Assembly: GCA_013396915.1 (NCBI GenBank)
Contig: VWZL01002565.1
Location: 124,001 to 188,000 of the forward strand
Length of the DNA: 64,000 nucleotides
Origin: Stercorarius parasiticus
Lineage: Eukaryota > Chordata > Aves > Charadriiformes > Stercorariidae
Direction: 5' to 3'
The notes beneath the pieces are model-generated. The model was not told where the DNA came from, ran no database searches, and saw only the letters and a program-made list of their open reading frames with translations. The translations under genes were made by a program, and so were the position numbers. Of this stretch, positions 13,154-23,624 are shown in pieces; the stretch's first letter is position 1; each line of letters starts with the position of its first letter.

Positions 13154-14067
13154 TGTTGACTATAGTTGCCCTTCAACAGGAAGTTAATAAGAAATATGAA
13201 GAAGGTTGGGAGAAAATGCTAATGGCACAAAAGAACGAGGAAATCTAACCGATGCATTGTGAAAATTCTCTAATCTAATAATATCCTGGGGAAAACAAAT
13301 ACAATCTCATAATAATTCTTTTCAGTTACAGTAAAAAGGGGACACCAGCTCAAGGGAGCACTTTGTCATGACACAGTTATTAGAAACAGATAACTTTTGG
13401 TTTGTTTTAGAAAAAGGAAAGATTTTTCACCCAGTAGCAGAGCAACAGAGAAATATCATACAGGAAACTTTTTTGCAGATTGAAATGTGAAATAGGCTCA
13501 CATAGAGATTCCAGTTGATTTAGTTATTAAAACTGTGTTTAAGGATAGATTTAATTTTTGAATGTCTTCCAAAAGTCACATTTTTTATAAAGGAAAAATT
13601 TCTGAGGGGAACACATTTTGCATTGTTCTATGAAATCAAAACTTCTGGTTTCTATTTAGTTTTTAGACATTATTTTATAACTCTTATAACACCACTGTGT
13701 TATTTGTTTGATTAAATTATATGTATTTGTTACTTTATTGGTTATTTTGTGTTATGTTTTGGTAAAATGTTGTGCTACAGCGGCCTATCTGCTTCGTCTT
13801 GCTTGTCCTCTTAATCATGTATGATCTTCTAATCTTCAGAGGAAGACAGAAATTTTTCCTTCTTCTAGAGCAATAGGGGACGTTGACACAATAAAGGTTG
13901 TAGAGTGCTAGGTGACGCAGACAGTATATGCATGACAAACACAGGAAACTGTAAGGTTTCAGCACATGTAGGGACTGGGATGCAATTTATCTCATCAAAC
14001 CAGCACAAATTTATCTTGCCTGCTCTTTGTGTCAGCCATAAAGGTTTACATTTAACTTTGTGTTTAG
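12784..14067 (+). repeat. Right copy of the gap-flanking duplication
   Basis: It begins at the first base after the N run and reproduces 10700-11983 through TTTGTGTTTAG. The sequence then continues uniquely from 14068 with GCTCCTGTTC, which would be the true continuation of the left copy. One mismatch at 13701 (T for C) fits an allelic difference. Confidence 0.93.
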
Positions 14068-14691
14068 GCTCCTGTTCAAATGAACATAATTCTAAAACTT
14101 AGTTCAACTGGTGATTCAGACATCTAGGACTTGATTCAGAAACACAGACATCTAACCCAAAATATTGAAATACATGTAGGTACGACAGAGGGTACATAAA
14201 AAAGCCTTCTAAAGTGACAGACAGAGATGTTGTGGAATTCCCTAGCACATCCATGCAGCACAAACAAGCCTCCTGTGCTGCGGTCAGTGCAGATCAAAGC
14301 ACATTTCATCTGTCTAAAAGTGCATGTTTGCTATAGCATAAACTGAATTGATCCTTTCACTGAAGGCTTGATTCAGTTACTCACATATAAATCTCTGGTG
14401 CTTTTTACCATGACCTAGCATAGCCCAGCTAGCTTCAAGCTTCCTATCCAGGAGGTCATGGATCAGTTTTAGTCCCTATGTCATAAATGCCAGCATTACA
14501 TAGATGCCTTAGGTGCTCTAGAGCAGTTCAAAAGGCATCCAAATGGTAACTGAAGTAAAGCTTCAAATTTCTACTGGCTATGACAGGACTGCTCAAACCT
14601 AACAGATAGATACCTAAGGAAGGACTACGCTACATTACCAAAATCATCTAATACCACGTGAAAGACTCTGTTTTTTTAAAACACCCTCACC

Positions 14692-14752
14692 AGGCTGGCA
14701 GATATGCCACAGGATCAATGGGGGACCCATCCTCTTCTGGAGTGGCAACTAG
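14692..14752 (+). repeat. Dispersed repeat, copy B
   Basis: This is the partner of the copy at 7494. It shares GGCAGATATG, CAGGATC, ATGGG, GACCC and CTGGAG in the same order and orientation, with a short insertion (CCTCTT) before CTGGAG. The family is unknown. Confidence 0.4.
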
Positions 14753-15250
14753 AAGCAGACAAGCTACACTAGGACATCCCAGACAAGACTCTGCAGCCAT
14801 TAGAGGGTGACTGCATTGAACCTTGGCTGTCTATGTCTGAGCTAGCCAGCTGGGATTTTCTTTGTGCTTTGTAGAGGGAATTAAATTCTTTCTGGGCATG
14901 ATTCAGCACATCATAAAGTAGACAGCTGAAACAGGCCAGAGAAATAATGGCTGAGAATGACTATTTGTCATCATTGACTATAATAGAAGCCTAAAATGAA
15001 CAGCTCAACTTAGACATCTGCTATGTGGACGTCTAAAGATATGCATGATTAATATTATAACAGAAACCTCTTGAGAAAAGCAGGGAGAAGACATGCAACG
15101 AAGCATTACAGAACATCTCTATGGAACAAAGAGACTATATAGAGATAGTAGTAACACAAGAAGTCATTTAAAGTTGAACTGAAAATAAGATTGGAGGACA
15201 GAACTTCTCCTGCAGAGACTAAGTAGGCTAGATGTAGGTTTAATTTCAAA

Positions 15251-15332
15251 TTATTTTATTTTATTTTACTTTACTTTACTTTATTTTATTTTATTTTATT
15301 TTATTTTATTTTATTTTATTTTATTTTATTTT
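15251..15332 (+). repeat. (TTTTA)n pentanucleotide microsatellite
   Basis: About sixteen TTATT-type pentamers, with three ACTTT variant units at 15279-15291 near the 5' side, then an uninterrupted run up to a single N at 15333. The N sits exactly at the end of the pure run, so the true length is uncertain. Confidence 0.95.
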
Positions 15333-15333
15333 N
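15333..15333. other. Ambiguous base (N)
   Basis: A single unresolved base at the junction between the pentanucleotide repeat and TGATTTTTTAC. It marks a sequencing or consensus problem at the end of the repeat. Confidence 0.99.
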
Positions 15334-16079
15334 TGATTTTTTACGCATTTTTTTTCTTACATTTTCTGCCAAAATAAAAAGTTGCTAAACTTCACATGAC
15401 TTTGTAAAGCGTTTTGATTTTTGGTTGAGCCACATTTTGAAAGAGAAAACAGGTCTATGCACATTTTTCTAACGAGGTCTAATAACAACGTGTTTGGAAT
15501 TTAAAATTCTTAGACGGTAATAACAGATTGGTTAGGCATTAATTCCTAATTTAAAGGTCAAAAATAGAGTAAAAATATGTTATTACTTACCAATTGTTTA
15601 AAGAATATTTTTTAAAATAATAATTATAAAAATAGAATGAAAAACTTCTATAACTTTTGGAAGTAAAATCTAAAGGAAAAGACCAAAGAGATTTTGCATG
15701 ATAACCTCATCAAAAAGCATACAGAATCTATATGTAAGGTGAAGATACAAGCCCTTTCCCTATTGTCATAGTTGCAGTCAGTCTGGCTACTGGGAGGATC
15801 TTAGAGACAAGAGATAACCTTCTTACAAAACAGGGAGACAGACACTGCTAGAAGTGGAATATCTGTGCCACAGATACAGCAAAGGGTTGGTTTGGGTTTG
15901 TTAAAATAATTTCCTGTGAGTTTTATGATGTCATGATCAAATTTTTGACACTATGAGATCTAATTAGCTTTAGTTTAAAGCGGAAACATTTACTTTGTGC
16001 TGGATTGAGATATAATTACTTTACCAGCAAGTTAAGGACAGCTGTGGAACATAATCAGAAATTTAAAGAATCTTTCATA

Positions 16080-16156
16080 CTATATATATATGTCTATACA
16101 ATATATATATGTGTGTATATATATATGTGTGCATGTGCATATATATGTCTATACAA
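16080..16156 (+). repeat. TA/TG dinucleotide-rich tract
   Basis: Alternating purine-pyrimidine sequence mixes TATATA, TGTGTG and GCATGTGCAT. The 10-mer TGTCTATACA occurs twice, at each side of the tract. The region is degenerate and probably an old microsatellite. Confidence 0.85.
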
Positions 16157-18751
16157 AGTCCTCTTAATTTTTTAGAATACTCTCAGCCAGCTTCTTGGCT
16201 TGGGTCGGTCAGTATGCTGACAATTCCCAAATGTAATTTGTAAAGTAACCTGAACCAGAGACCATATGCAATAAGCAATAACTCAATTTTGAAGGATATA
16301 CAAGGTCTTAAAAGTGTGTATATAGTTTGTTCAGTACTATTTGCCCTCAGTTACAGGGAAGATTCTCAGAAATATTTCATTTACTAAAATATAGGTAGCC
16401 AACACGTACAATGCAGATGATTCAAAGCAGTATTCCCACTTAGAAACAGTTGTAAAATATTTAGTAGTACAAAGTAGAAGATATATTTTATATTTTTAAT
16501 AATAAAAGCTATATATTTGGAAATAGAAGTAGCTTTACTTTTCAGATTAGAAGCAGAGAAAAGAAAAAGAAAAAGACATTGTGCAAGTCTTCTCTGAAAA
16601 AAAAAAGTAATGTGATTTGCAGTTACAGAACTTCTATATTCATCAGTTCAAACTTTTGAATGGTAATATAAATTTCAGGTAGACAGAGTTTAAGATGCTA
16701 TAGTTGATATGCTGTACAAAAAGCATAATGAACATGACCAAAAAGAAATTCTTAAATGGGATTTTTAGAATCTGTGAAGGTCATTAGTGGGGTATGAAAT
16801 CAAGCTAAAAGAGCTCTAATGACAATAATTAGGAATGCTAGAACAACCCCATGAGTTCTCCATATAATTGCCAGTATCTGCCTGAAGTTTAGATACTTGC
16901 AAATACTATTTCTAAGCTATTTTCATAATTCCTTGAGGAAACAGAATAGTAGGAATTACAGAATGTGTAAAAATCTCTTTATCATAGTGCTGCTTTGTTA
17001 ATTTTTCAATTACTGGAGCTCAAATAAATTTTAGTTTTGGAATAATTATTGAGGAATTGGAGTAGCCATTCCCCAAATAATGTAGTGATTTAGACACCTA
17101 TGGAGAGTTTTCTTTATGTATCCTAATTGCTGTCCAGCTGCTGTTCCAGAAGTGTACAGGTCCTGCACACATGCTGGGTCACATCTGCTAGTCCTATTCA
17201 GATGTCTTGTGTACTGCAGTGTCTAGACCACAGACACCCGTGGGAGGCATCTAAAGCCTTCCTTCCTGCTGAAGAAGAAAAGTTCGTTGTTATTGATCCG
17301 CAGAATTCACTTTGAAGGTCTGCTTCTAAACCGATGCTTGTGGGAACAATTCCTGGCTCTCCAATTTAGGTACCTGTCCTGTCCACATCGCAGGCCTATT
17401 ATAGAGTGAGGGCTTGAGGTCACACCAGCATTTAATTTTCCTGCATATTTAGCCTCTCAGCAATGAAAGGAATGGAATTTGTTCAGGTAGGTTACTGAAT
17501 TTAGAAGATCAAAAGGCCAGGATTTGCAGGTACGCTATGCCACCTACCCTTTTGCCCAACCTAGATGCAGCTGGTGGTTCCTCTTTAAATTCATGCACTA
17601 CTTTGATCTGGAATGACTTCCTAAATAAGTATGCTCAAAAAAAATCAAGTATGTTATTAGCACCTTCAATTATTACAGTAATTCTCATTAAAATGTACTA
17701 TTTACCTCTTGAAAGAGATACATTTGAACTTTTTTTTCATTCTAGGAAGAGTTTATAGGTAATAGCATTTTACATTTTTATGTATTATTATTTTCGCAAT
17801 GAAAACATATCTCCTCACTGTGACGACAAGTGGTGTTGATTTGGGTTCAATTTGCAGCTGGAGAGAGATGATTTGTCAGAGCTAAGCATTCCTACTGAAT
17901 GGGACAGCTAATTGGTATGTGGGTGAAGCAGCCTTTGTTGGACTAGGAAACTGAGTACTCTGAGGTATCCATCCCAAATGACTCTCTCAGGGGTGTCCTG
18001 TCCTGCCTATTGAAGTTGCCCTTTAGAGGAAGAGAGCCAGAGCTCACCACTGTAAATGGATATCAGCTAACTTTAAAATCTGAATAAATAAAAGCAGGTA
18101 GGAAAGATTTAATTGGGAATTAGGGTCCTAAATGCGTGTCTCAGTCTCGGCCTAACTTCCTAATTACAAAATTCTGATTAAAAATAAAATCCTGCCTCAA
18201 ATGTCACCAACCCTGGAGGTATCTAAATTCATTAGGAAAACTGAGTCATCTTAGAGATCTCCACATGACCAGAAAGCAAGCTGGAGAACATACCTACCCA
18301 GCTTCCTAAAATATAGAAATTAATGATACTTGAGTGTTCCTTCTTACCGGGACTGATCCAGTAACTGCATTATAGATATTCTAGTGCCCATGGACCAGAT
18401 TTTCTGCAAAATCTATTCTACTTCAAAGATACAGCAGGTGCTGACTTTCTTGTAAAAAACATGGCTGCTATGATTACTACATTAAATCAGCATGGGCATG
18501 CACACCCACCCTTGGCCAATGGCCTGGATAACATCATCTGTTAGGATAAGAATATGAGTGCACACAGTGTATGTGTGGATTGAATAGACAGAACTGTCTG
18601 AATGGTGTTTGTCCAAAAAATTATTGTGTTAAGGAGGAAGCCGACCACCTGCCCCCAGCTGTCCATGTTAGAGGCAGGAAGACAGGAAGGCAGTGGATTA
18701 AACACTATGCAAGAATTTTTGGAGACTTTTGAAGCAAAGAATGAGGCAATC

Positions 18752-18806
18752 AAAAAAAAAAAAAAGATATTTTAAAAAATTAAATAAACAAACAAACAAA
18801 CAAAAA
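18752..18806 (+). repeat. Poly(A) and (AAAC)n simple repeat
   Basis: A 13-base A run at 18752-18764 is followed, after AT-rich sequence, by four AAAC units at 18785-18800. It lies directly upstream of the paired octamer motifs. Confidence 0.85.
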
Positions 18807-18811
18807 CCACC

Positions 18812-18842
18812 ATGCAAATACACCATGCAAATATGATAAAAG
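18812..18842 (+). promoter_or_regulatory. Paired octamers plus TATA-like box
   Basis: Two perfect POU-factor octamers ATGCAAAT occur at 18812-18819 and 18825-18832, 13 bp apart in the same orientation within a short direct repeat (ACCATGCAAATA). A TATA-like GATAAAAG follows at 18835-18842. Octamer plus TATA is a known compact RNA polymerase II promoter layout, also found in some retroviral LTRs. The motifs are seen; promoter activity is inferred. Confidence 0.4.
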
Positions 18843-19346
18843 AGGGAAAGATCTTGGAGAAGAAGTAGAGAAGCAGCAGCAATTGCACTGGGTACGTGCC
18901 TGCCATTGTGGCCCCACAGCACCCCAACCTCATCCCAGACCAGTCAGCACAGCTGCCCTGTGGGGCACCGAGAGCAGCTTGCACCTGGCAGTGGGGTGCC
19001 AGCATGGGGCCAGCACCCAGGGACACTTCACTGCTGGGTGCAGGGGACCTTGTGGGGAGCTTCCTCACAGAGAGCTGGAGGACTCACATCTCCTTCAAGG
19101 GGTCAGCAAGTGGGGAACCTGCAGTGCTGGGAAGGGGTGTCAGTGACCTCAGGACAGGGAGAAGAGGAACTGTGGAGGGATGATTAAAATTTAGAGGGTT
19201 ATGGTTAAGTAAAGGTGTTTAGAAATGTGTAAGTGCTTATTAACATTTTGTAATCATCTAGAGTTGTGGTTTGTCTGTTGCGTTACTGATATTGATCCTG
19301 AATGTATACCTCACTGATTGCTAGCTAATTATGTGACATTAATAAA
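18843..19346 (+). other. GC-rich body ending in a poly(A) signal
   Basis: A roughly 300-bp tract (18883-19187) is markedly richer in G+C than its surroundings and is open in all three plus-strand frames for 87-95 codons. AT-rich, 3'-UTR-like sequence follows, with AATAAA at 19341-19346 and then a T/G-rich stretch. Together with the octamer/TATA cluster just upstream, this has the order of a small transcription unit or a solo LTR (U3-R-U5). No protein motif is recognisable in any frame, and being open in three frames argues that composition rather than selection keeps it open. No TG...CA edges with a target duplication were found. Confidence 0.35.
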
Positions 19347-20846
19347 ATTATAAACTGTTTTGCTCCTGATTTTGGTTAAACTATTCAAGCTGAGTATTTT
19401 TTTCTTGTGGCAATCAGGAAGAACAAGTTCACATCCCATAATCCTGTATTCAATCCTAGCCTTATTAATTTCTCTCCTTTGCTTTGAGAACAATTAAAAA
19501 AAGGCAAGGATTGCATCTATTTTTCAAATAGCAAACATAGGTAGAGACATATTGAGGTCCAAGGTATACATTTCTGTTTGATATCCTTTCCTGTATGTCC
19601 AGGATATCCTATTTCATATGTCCAAGAAGTACATATTAACTTTAAATTTAAATATTTTCAATATAACCTTTTTTTGCCTGGTTATCTCTATTGTCAACAC
19701 AGAGTACCTGATTGCAATTCATTTGTCATGTTTTAGAAATCTATTTAGGGATAAAATGAACTGCATCTTAAAATACTTATTTTTTTCAGTGATTATAAAG
19801 GGATTCTAACAGATTAAATTGTATCTGGTCAGGTGAATACTACTTCTACTACTAACAATTTTTTTTCACCATTCATACCTTGAATGGAAGGAGGTGCCTG
19901 CAGGAAAACCTGTCTTGGACAACTAAGCATGGCGAAATTCTCATAAACAACCTTCTGTTTAGCATTTCCTTCTGCTGATTTCTGAGCATAGGTTATTTGA
20001 ATTGCCATCCTCCAACACACCTGGCTTCATTCACTGTGTTAGGAGTGTTTTGGATTGTGATTTATTGTACAGATGACAAAAAGGCAGGCAATGTGATCCT
20101 TATATCCTTGTTGGGTCCAGTAAGTGACTGCCACTTTAGCTTGAACATTAGGATACACATTTGGGATGTACTAAAATCTTTTCGATTTGATTTTCTGGCT
20201 AATCTGAAACAGGAGCTTTATTAAAGACCTTCCACTTCATATTTGGCACGTAGTAAATTTTTGAACGCTTAGTTACCAATGCAAACTGAAAAGATTCTTT
20301 AAAGAAAAAAAAATAAAAATATTGCAGTAGGATGCTTACACTGAGATCATCGCGATGTGGAAACACAGCTTCAAGCTGCTGTCCTGAATCAGGCACAGTG
20401 CAACCTGAAAAACCTTCAGGTATTATAGGCCGTGTTAGCTCATCTGCTTAGCAGTAGAGGTCATGATGAGCACATCACCCCAGTGGTCCATTATCTCCTC
20501 ATGAAATTCAGACACCAAATCAAGGATTCTTCTCTAGTATTAAGACTCTACAGGATTGGCACTGACTGGCAGAAAAATTGTCTTTCCCTGCATGATCCTG
20601 ACCTCCCAAGGCATTACATTCGAGTGAGGCACTGAAACTCTTGACCAATGGAATAAAGTTCATATGAAATATCTGACAGTATCTGGACATCTAACTGTGA
20701 AGAAGAATCACTGTCATGGATGTATATATTTGCATAAGTAATGTAAGAGTAATTGCTTCTCTTTACCTTTCCTTTAAGTTTCTTAAATGCGTATAACTTC
20801 AATACCGCAACAAAAAGGCAAACAACTTTCACCCTCCTTCCTCCAC
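19347..20846. other. Gene-free block
   Basis: AT-rich sequence with short frames of no recognisable family. Nothing else is supported. Confidence 0.5.
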
Positions 20847-20899
20847 ACAAGAAAACAAAACAAAGCAGAACAAAACAAAACAAAAAACCAAACAAACAG
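20847..20899 (+). repeat. (CAAAA)n-rich low-complexity tract
   Basis: Repeated AACAAAACAAAG/CAAAACAAAACAAAAAACC units. Antisense reading gives long F/L/C-rich frames that are composition artefacts. Confidence 0.85.
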
Positions 20900-21807
20900 C
20901 CAAAACCACCGAATAAATAGAAACAAGCTATAGGCCAGATAAAGAAGCAGAGGAAAGAGAGAGATTATTATTGACATTTTTTTCTTTATACACATGTGAT
21001 GAGAATCAGGAAAGTATATGAGATATAAAGGCTTATCCACTGGATTTTGAAAGGAACTGATTTTAACTAAAAACTGTCTATTTTTATTTTTACAAAAAAC
21101 AAAGTAAAAATGACAAAGTATCTGGGTTGTGGGTTCTGAAGCGGTCTGTTGATTGAGTCATGTCAATTTCACAAAGTGTACTATATAATGACGTAAAAAA
21201 TACCCACATGTATTACACTGAACTTTGAGGATTAACAATGAGACTAGTAAAGCCCATGTCTATATATTAACCCACAACTACTTCAAGGTGTGTGTGCACC
21301 TTCCATATTGAGGTGGCGCGTAGATACAGCCCAATCCATAGTTCTCTCTCCACAGCCTGGTCTCTACACAAAGCAAATCTGAGTGCATTGCCAAAAAGTG
21401 AGTCTGAATGAGAAAGGAACTGAGTCCCCAAGTCACTCTGCTCAACAGAAAGTAAACAAGCGAACTGCTGAATGGATGTGATTCTTGAATCCTCTATGAC
21501 TGCATCCTTATAATATTCACAGATGCTACTTGACAGTACCAAAACTTTTGCTGCTTGTAAGCATATGCAACCCAAAAACCAGATGTCATTTTGCTGATCA
21601 ACACCTACAACTGGAATTGTCAGGTTGGTGGTTCTCCTGAAATCTCCACATCAAGGTTAGTGAAGAAAACACTCCTACGAAATGCTCGCTAGTCTCTGTC
21701 AAGTAGTAGTTGACAGGTAAGACTTTTTAGGTATTATTTGTTCTCTGTTTGTTATGGTTTTAATTTTAAGGTAATTCATACGAGAATTACATATCTATCT
21801 GGTTTTG
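20900..21807. other. Gene-free block
   Basis: The minus-strand frame at 21267-21575 (102 codons) is the longest open stretch here. It has no membrane segment, signal peptide or motif that I recognise and no adjoining splice sites of note. It is treated as chance. Confidence 0.45.
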
Positions 21808-22165
21808 TTAGAATTATAGAATCATGGACTATCTCAAGTTGGAAGGGATCTATAAGGATCACCGAGTCCAACTCCTTGCTCCTCGCAGGACCACCTAAAC
21901 TAAACCATATGACTAAGAGCATTGTCCAGACACTCCTTAACTCTGACAGGCTTGGTGCCATGACCACTTCTCTGGGGAGCCTGTTCCAGTGACTGACCAC
22001 CCTCTCAGTGAAGAATCTGTTCATAATGTCCAATCTGAACTTTCCCTGACATAAATTCATTCCATTACCTTGTGTCCTATGGCTGGTCACCAGAGAGAGG
22101 AGATCAGCACCTCCTCCTCCACTGCCCCCCTTGAGGCAGCTGTAGACTGCAATGAGGTTGTTGTT
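21808..22165 (-). mobile_element. CR1 LINE 3' fragment, older subfamily
   Basis: On the plus strand the element starts with the inverted tail (GAATTATAGAATCATGGAC) and continues TTGGAAGGGATCTATAAGGATC, the complement of the CR1 3' UTR. The minus-strand frame 21776-22090 contains [26 protein letters not shown], the CR1 ORF2 C-terminus, reading on into the 3' UTR without the usual stop. The 3' UTR differs from the younger copies at 39.9 and 50.9 kb, so this is a different subfamily. It is 5'-truncated and inactive. Confidence 0.9.
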
Positions 22166-22560
22166 CTTTTGATTATTTAAAACGAGAGTTTGAACTCAGG
22201 TCTGCTAAATTCTATACTGCTTAGTGTTCTGAAGCAAAGTACACTTCAGCTATTCCTCTACTAAAACTTTTGCAGTCCTTATATACTATTAATTGTCATG
22301 AAATGAGATAGCTAACATTCAAATATCTACTTTGCAGTTAGGTGGATAAGGTGTTCATCTCATATAAGGTGATGATCAGGTTCAACTTCCTGCTCATTTA
22401 ATGTTAATTTGGAATGATAGAGTGGTAAAGACCTTCAACAAATAAAAGATCAAGATCCACATCATCATATTCAGTAACTTAATTTTAGCATATACTTCTA
22501 GAATGCGGGAGACCTACATTCACATCTTTACATCAGTCCAGATGGAACAGAGATTTGATA
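22166..22560. repeat. Possible tRNA-like SINE fossils
   Basis: Three short segments resemble the tRNA B box (GGTTCGANTCC) and its surroundings: GGTTCAACTTC near 22380 on the plus strand, with GGTGGATAAGG about 40 bp upstream in an A-box-like position; TTTGAACTCAGG near 22199, read on the minus strand; and ACCTACATTCACATC near 22512. Old tRNA-derived SINEs of the MIR type are known in birds. The matches are partial and could be chance. Confidence 0.2.
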
Positions 22561-23124
22561 ACAGTATTCCTCAGGGAAGATGTCATCTGGCAATGCTAAT
22601 AAGGGAGTGGATGATAGCTTTACCCTTTTTAACATGTCCAGACATAAACAGGCTGTGGAAGATGATTTCTAAATGACAGTTTTCCATGAAAATGGAGACA
22701 GTTTTTCTCTTGCAATTTGCAGTCCAACTCAAGGACAGAAAGGGGTGCTAGAACATGTTTCAGTGGTCTTACCTATTATCAAGCTCCTTCTCTTCTTACT
22801 GAACATTGTAAATATCTTTTTAGGTGCTCAAATCTTCCACAACATTTTGTAGGGAATCTAGGTGATAAATTAAAGGCTGAGGCTTCTATCAAAGAGTTGA
22901 GTGCCTAAAGTCAGTTTCTGCAATTCATATAATCCCTTCAAAGTTTTAGTCCTAAGCAGAGAAGGGTAAACCTTCTTGAATCTTAGTTCTCTCTGTAAGG
23001 ACCAAAAGAAGAGCCAGTAGGCACTAGTCGAACTACTTCACACTTTGAGAATCACAGAAAGGGGAAAAATGCATTGAATTACATCAGTTATTTGTTATAA
23101 ACTGAAGTATTTTCATTTCTGTTA

Positions 23125-23275
23125 CAGAATCATAGATTCATAGGATAATTGAGTTTGGGATGGACCTCAGGAGGTCTCTAATCCAACCTCTTGTCCTAGA
23201 TCAGGGTTATTTATGAAATCAGACCTGGTTTCTCAGGGCTTTATTCACTCATGCCTTAAAAATATTCAAGGATAC
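23125..23275 (-). mobile_element. Old CR1 LINE 3' tail fragment
   Basis: On the plus strand it reads CAGAATCATAGATTCATAGG, then TTTGGGATGGACCTCAGGAGG, AATCCAACCTC and TATGAAATCAGACC. These are the complement of a CR1 3' UTR with an inverted 8-mer tail. A degraded AAAATATTCAAGGATA phrase corresponds to the 'ctccaaggatgg' position of CR1. It is only about 150 bp long and strongly diverged. Confidence 0.7.
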
Positions 23276-23439
23276 ACAGTGAATATGTGTGTGTATGTAC
23301 AAGCACATGCGTGTATACATGTGAACCTGTACCAGCAGCTGAAGTGGGGCTGCAGCCTCAGGAGCTTATGGATTCATATACCAGCAACTAGAGAGATTGC
23401 GATCATGTGTAAACCCAGCTGATGGAAGGATCCACATTG

Positions 23440-23622
23440 TATTTACACACATCTGTGTGTGTATCCTCTTACCGCTTGGCTAAAGAGGAAAGCAGCATGA
23501 GGCCATTACTGCTATTTGTGTTTGTGTGAGTATGGAATGCGTCTGTATTGCTCTGTGTGGCCTATCATGTGTATATATGTATATTTGTGGTGTAAAGGTG
23601 TGTTTGTGTGCTTTTGTGTTTG
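23440..23622 (+). repeat. Degenerate TG-rich low-complexity tract
   Basis: TGTGTGTATCC, TTTGTGTTTGTGTGAG and TGTGTTTGTGTGC runs are interspersed with less regular sequence. Frames on both strands stay open through it for compositional reasons. Confidence 0.7.
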
Positions 23623-23624
23623 AG

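Larger units (their letters stand above)
14068..18540. other. Gene-free block with possible old unclassified repeat
   Basis: No exon is recognisable. Phrases of the type TTAGACACCTA, TTTAGGTACCT and TAGACATCT recur at about 14.12, 15.01, 17.09, 17.23, 17.37 and 18.2 kb. This hints at fragments of one old element with a short palindromic core, but I could not align the copies over a useful length. A frame at 17127-17315 is cysteine-rich by chance and has no known motif. Confidence 0.4.

Noticed and set aside
18883..19187. Protein-coding gene in the GC-rich island
   Set aside because: Three frames are open at once with Met starts and none shows a family motif. Composition explains the openness. 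Kept only as a possible transcribed unit or LTR.
20430..20480. tRNA gene near GTTAGCTCATCTGC
   Set aside because: The segment has no B box at the right distance and cannot be folded by eye into a cloverleaf.
21267..21575. 102-codon minus-strand frame as a gene
   Set aside because: No recognisable domain, no splice or promoter context, and a length within chance for a 64-kb AT-rich window.
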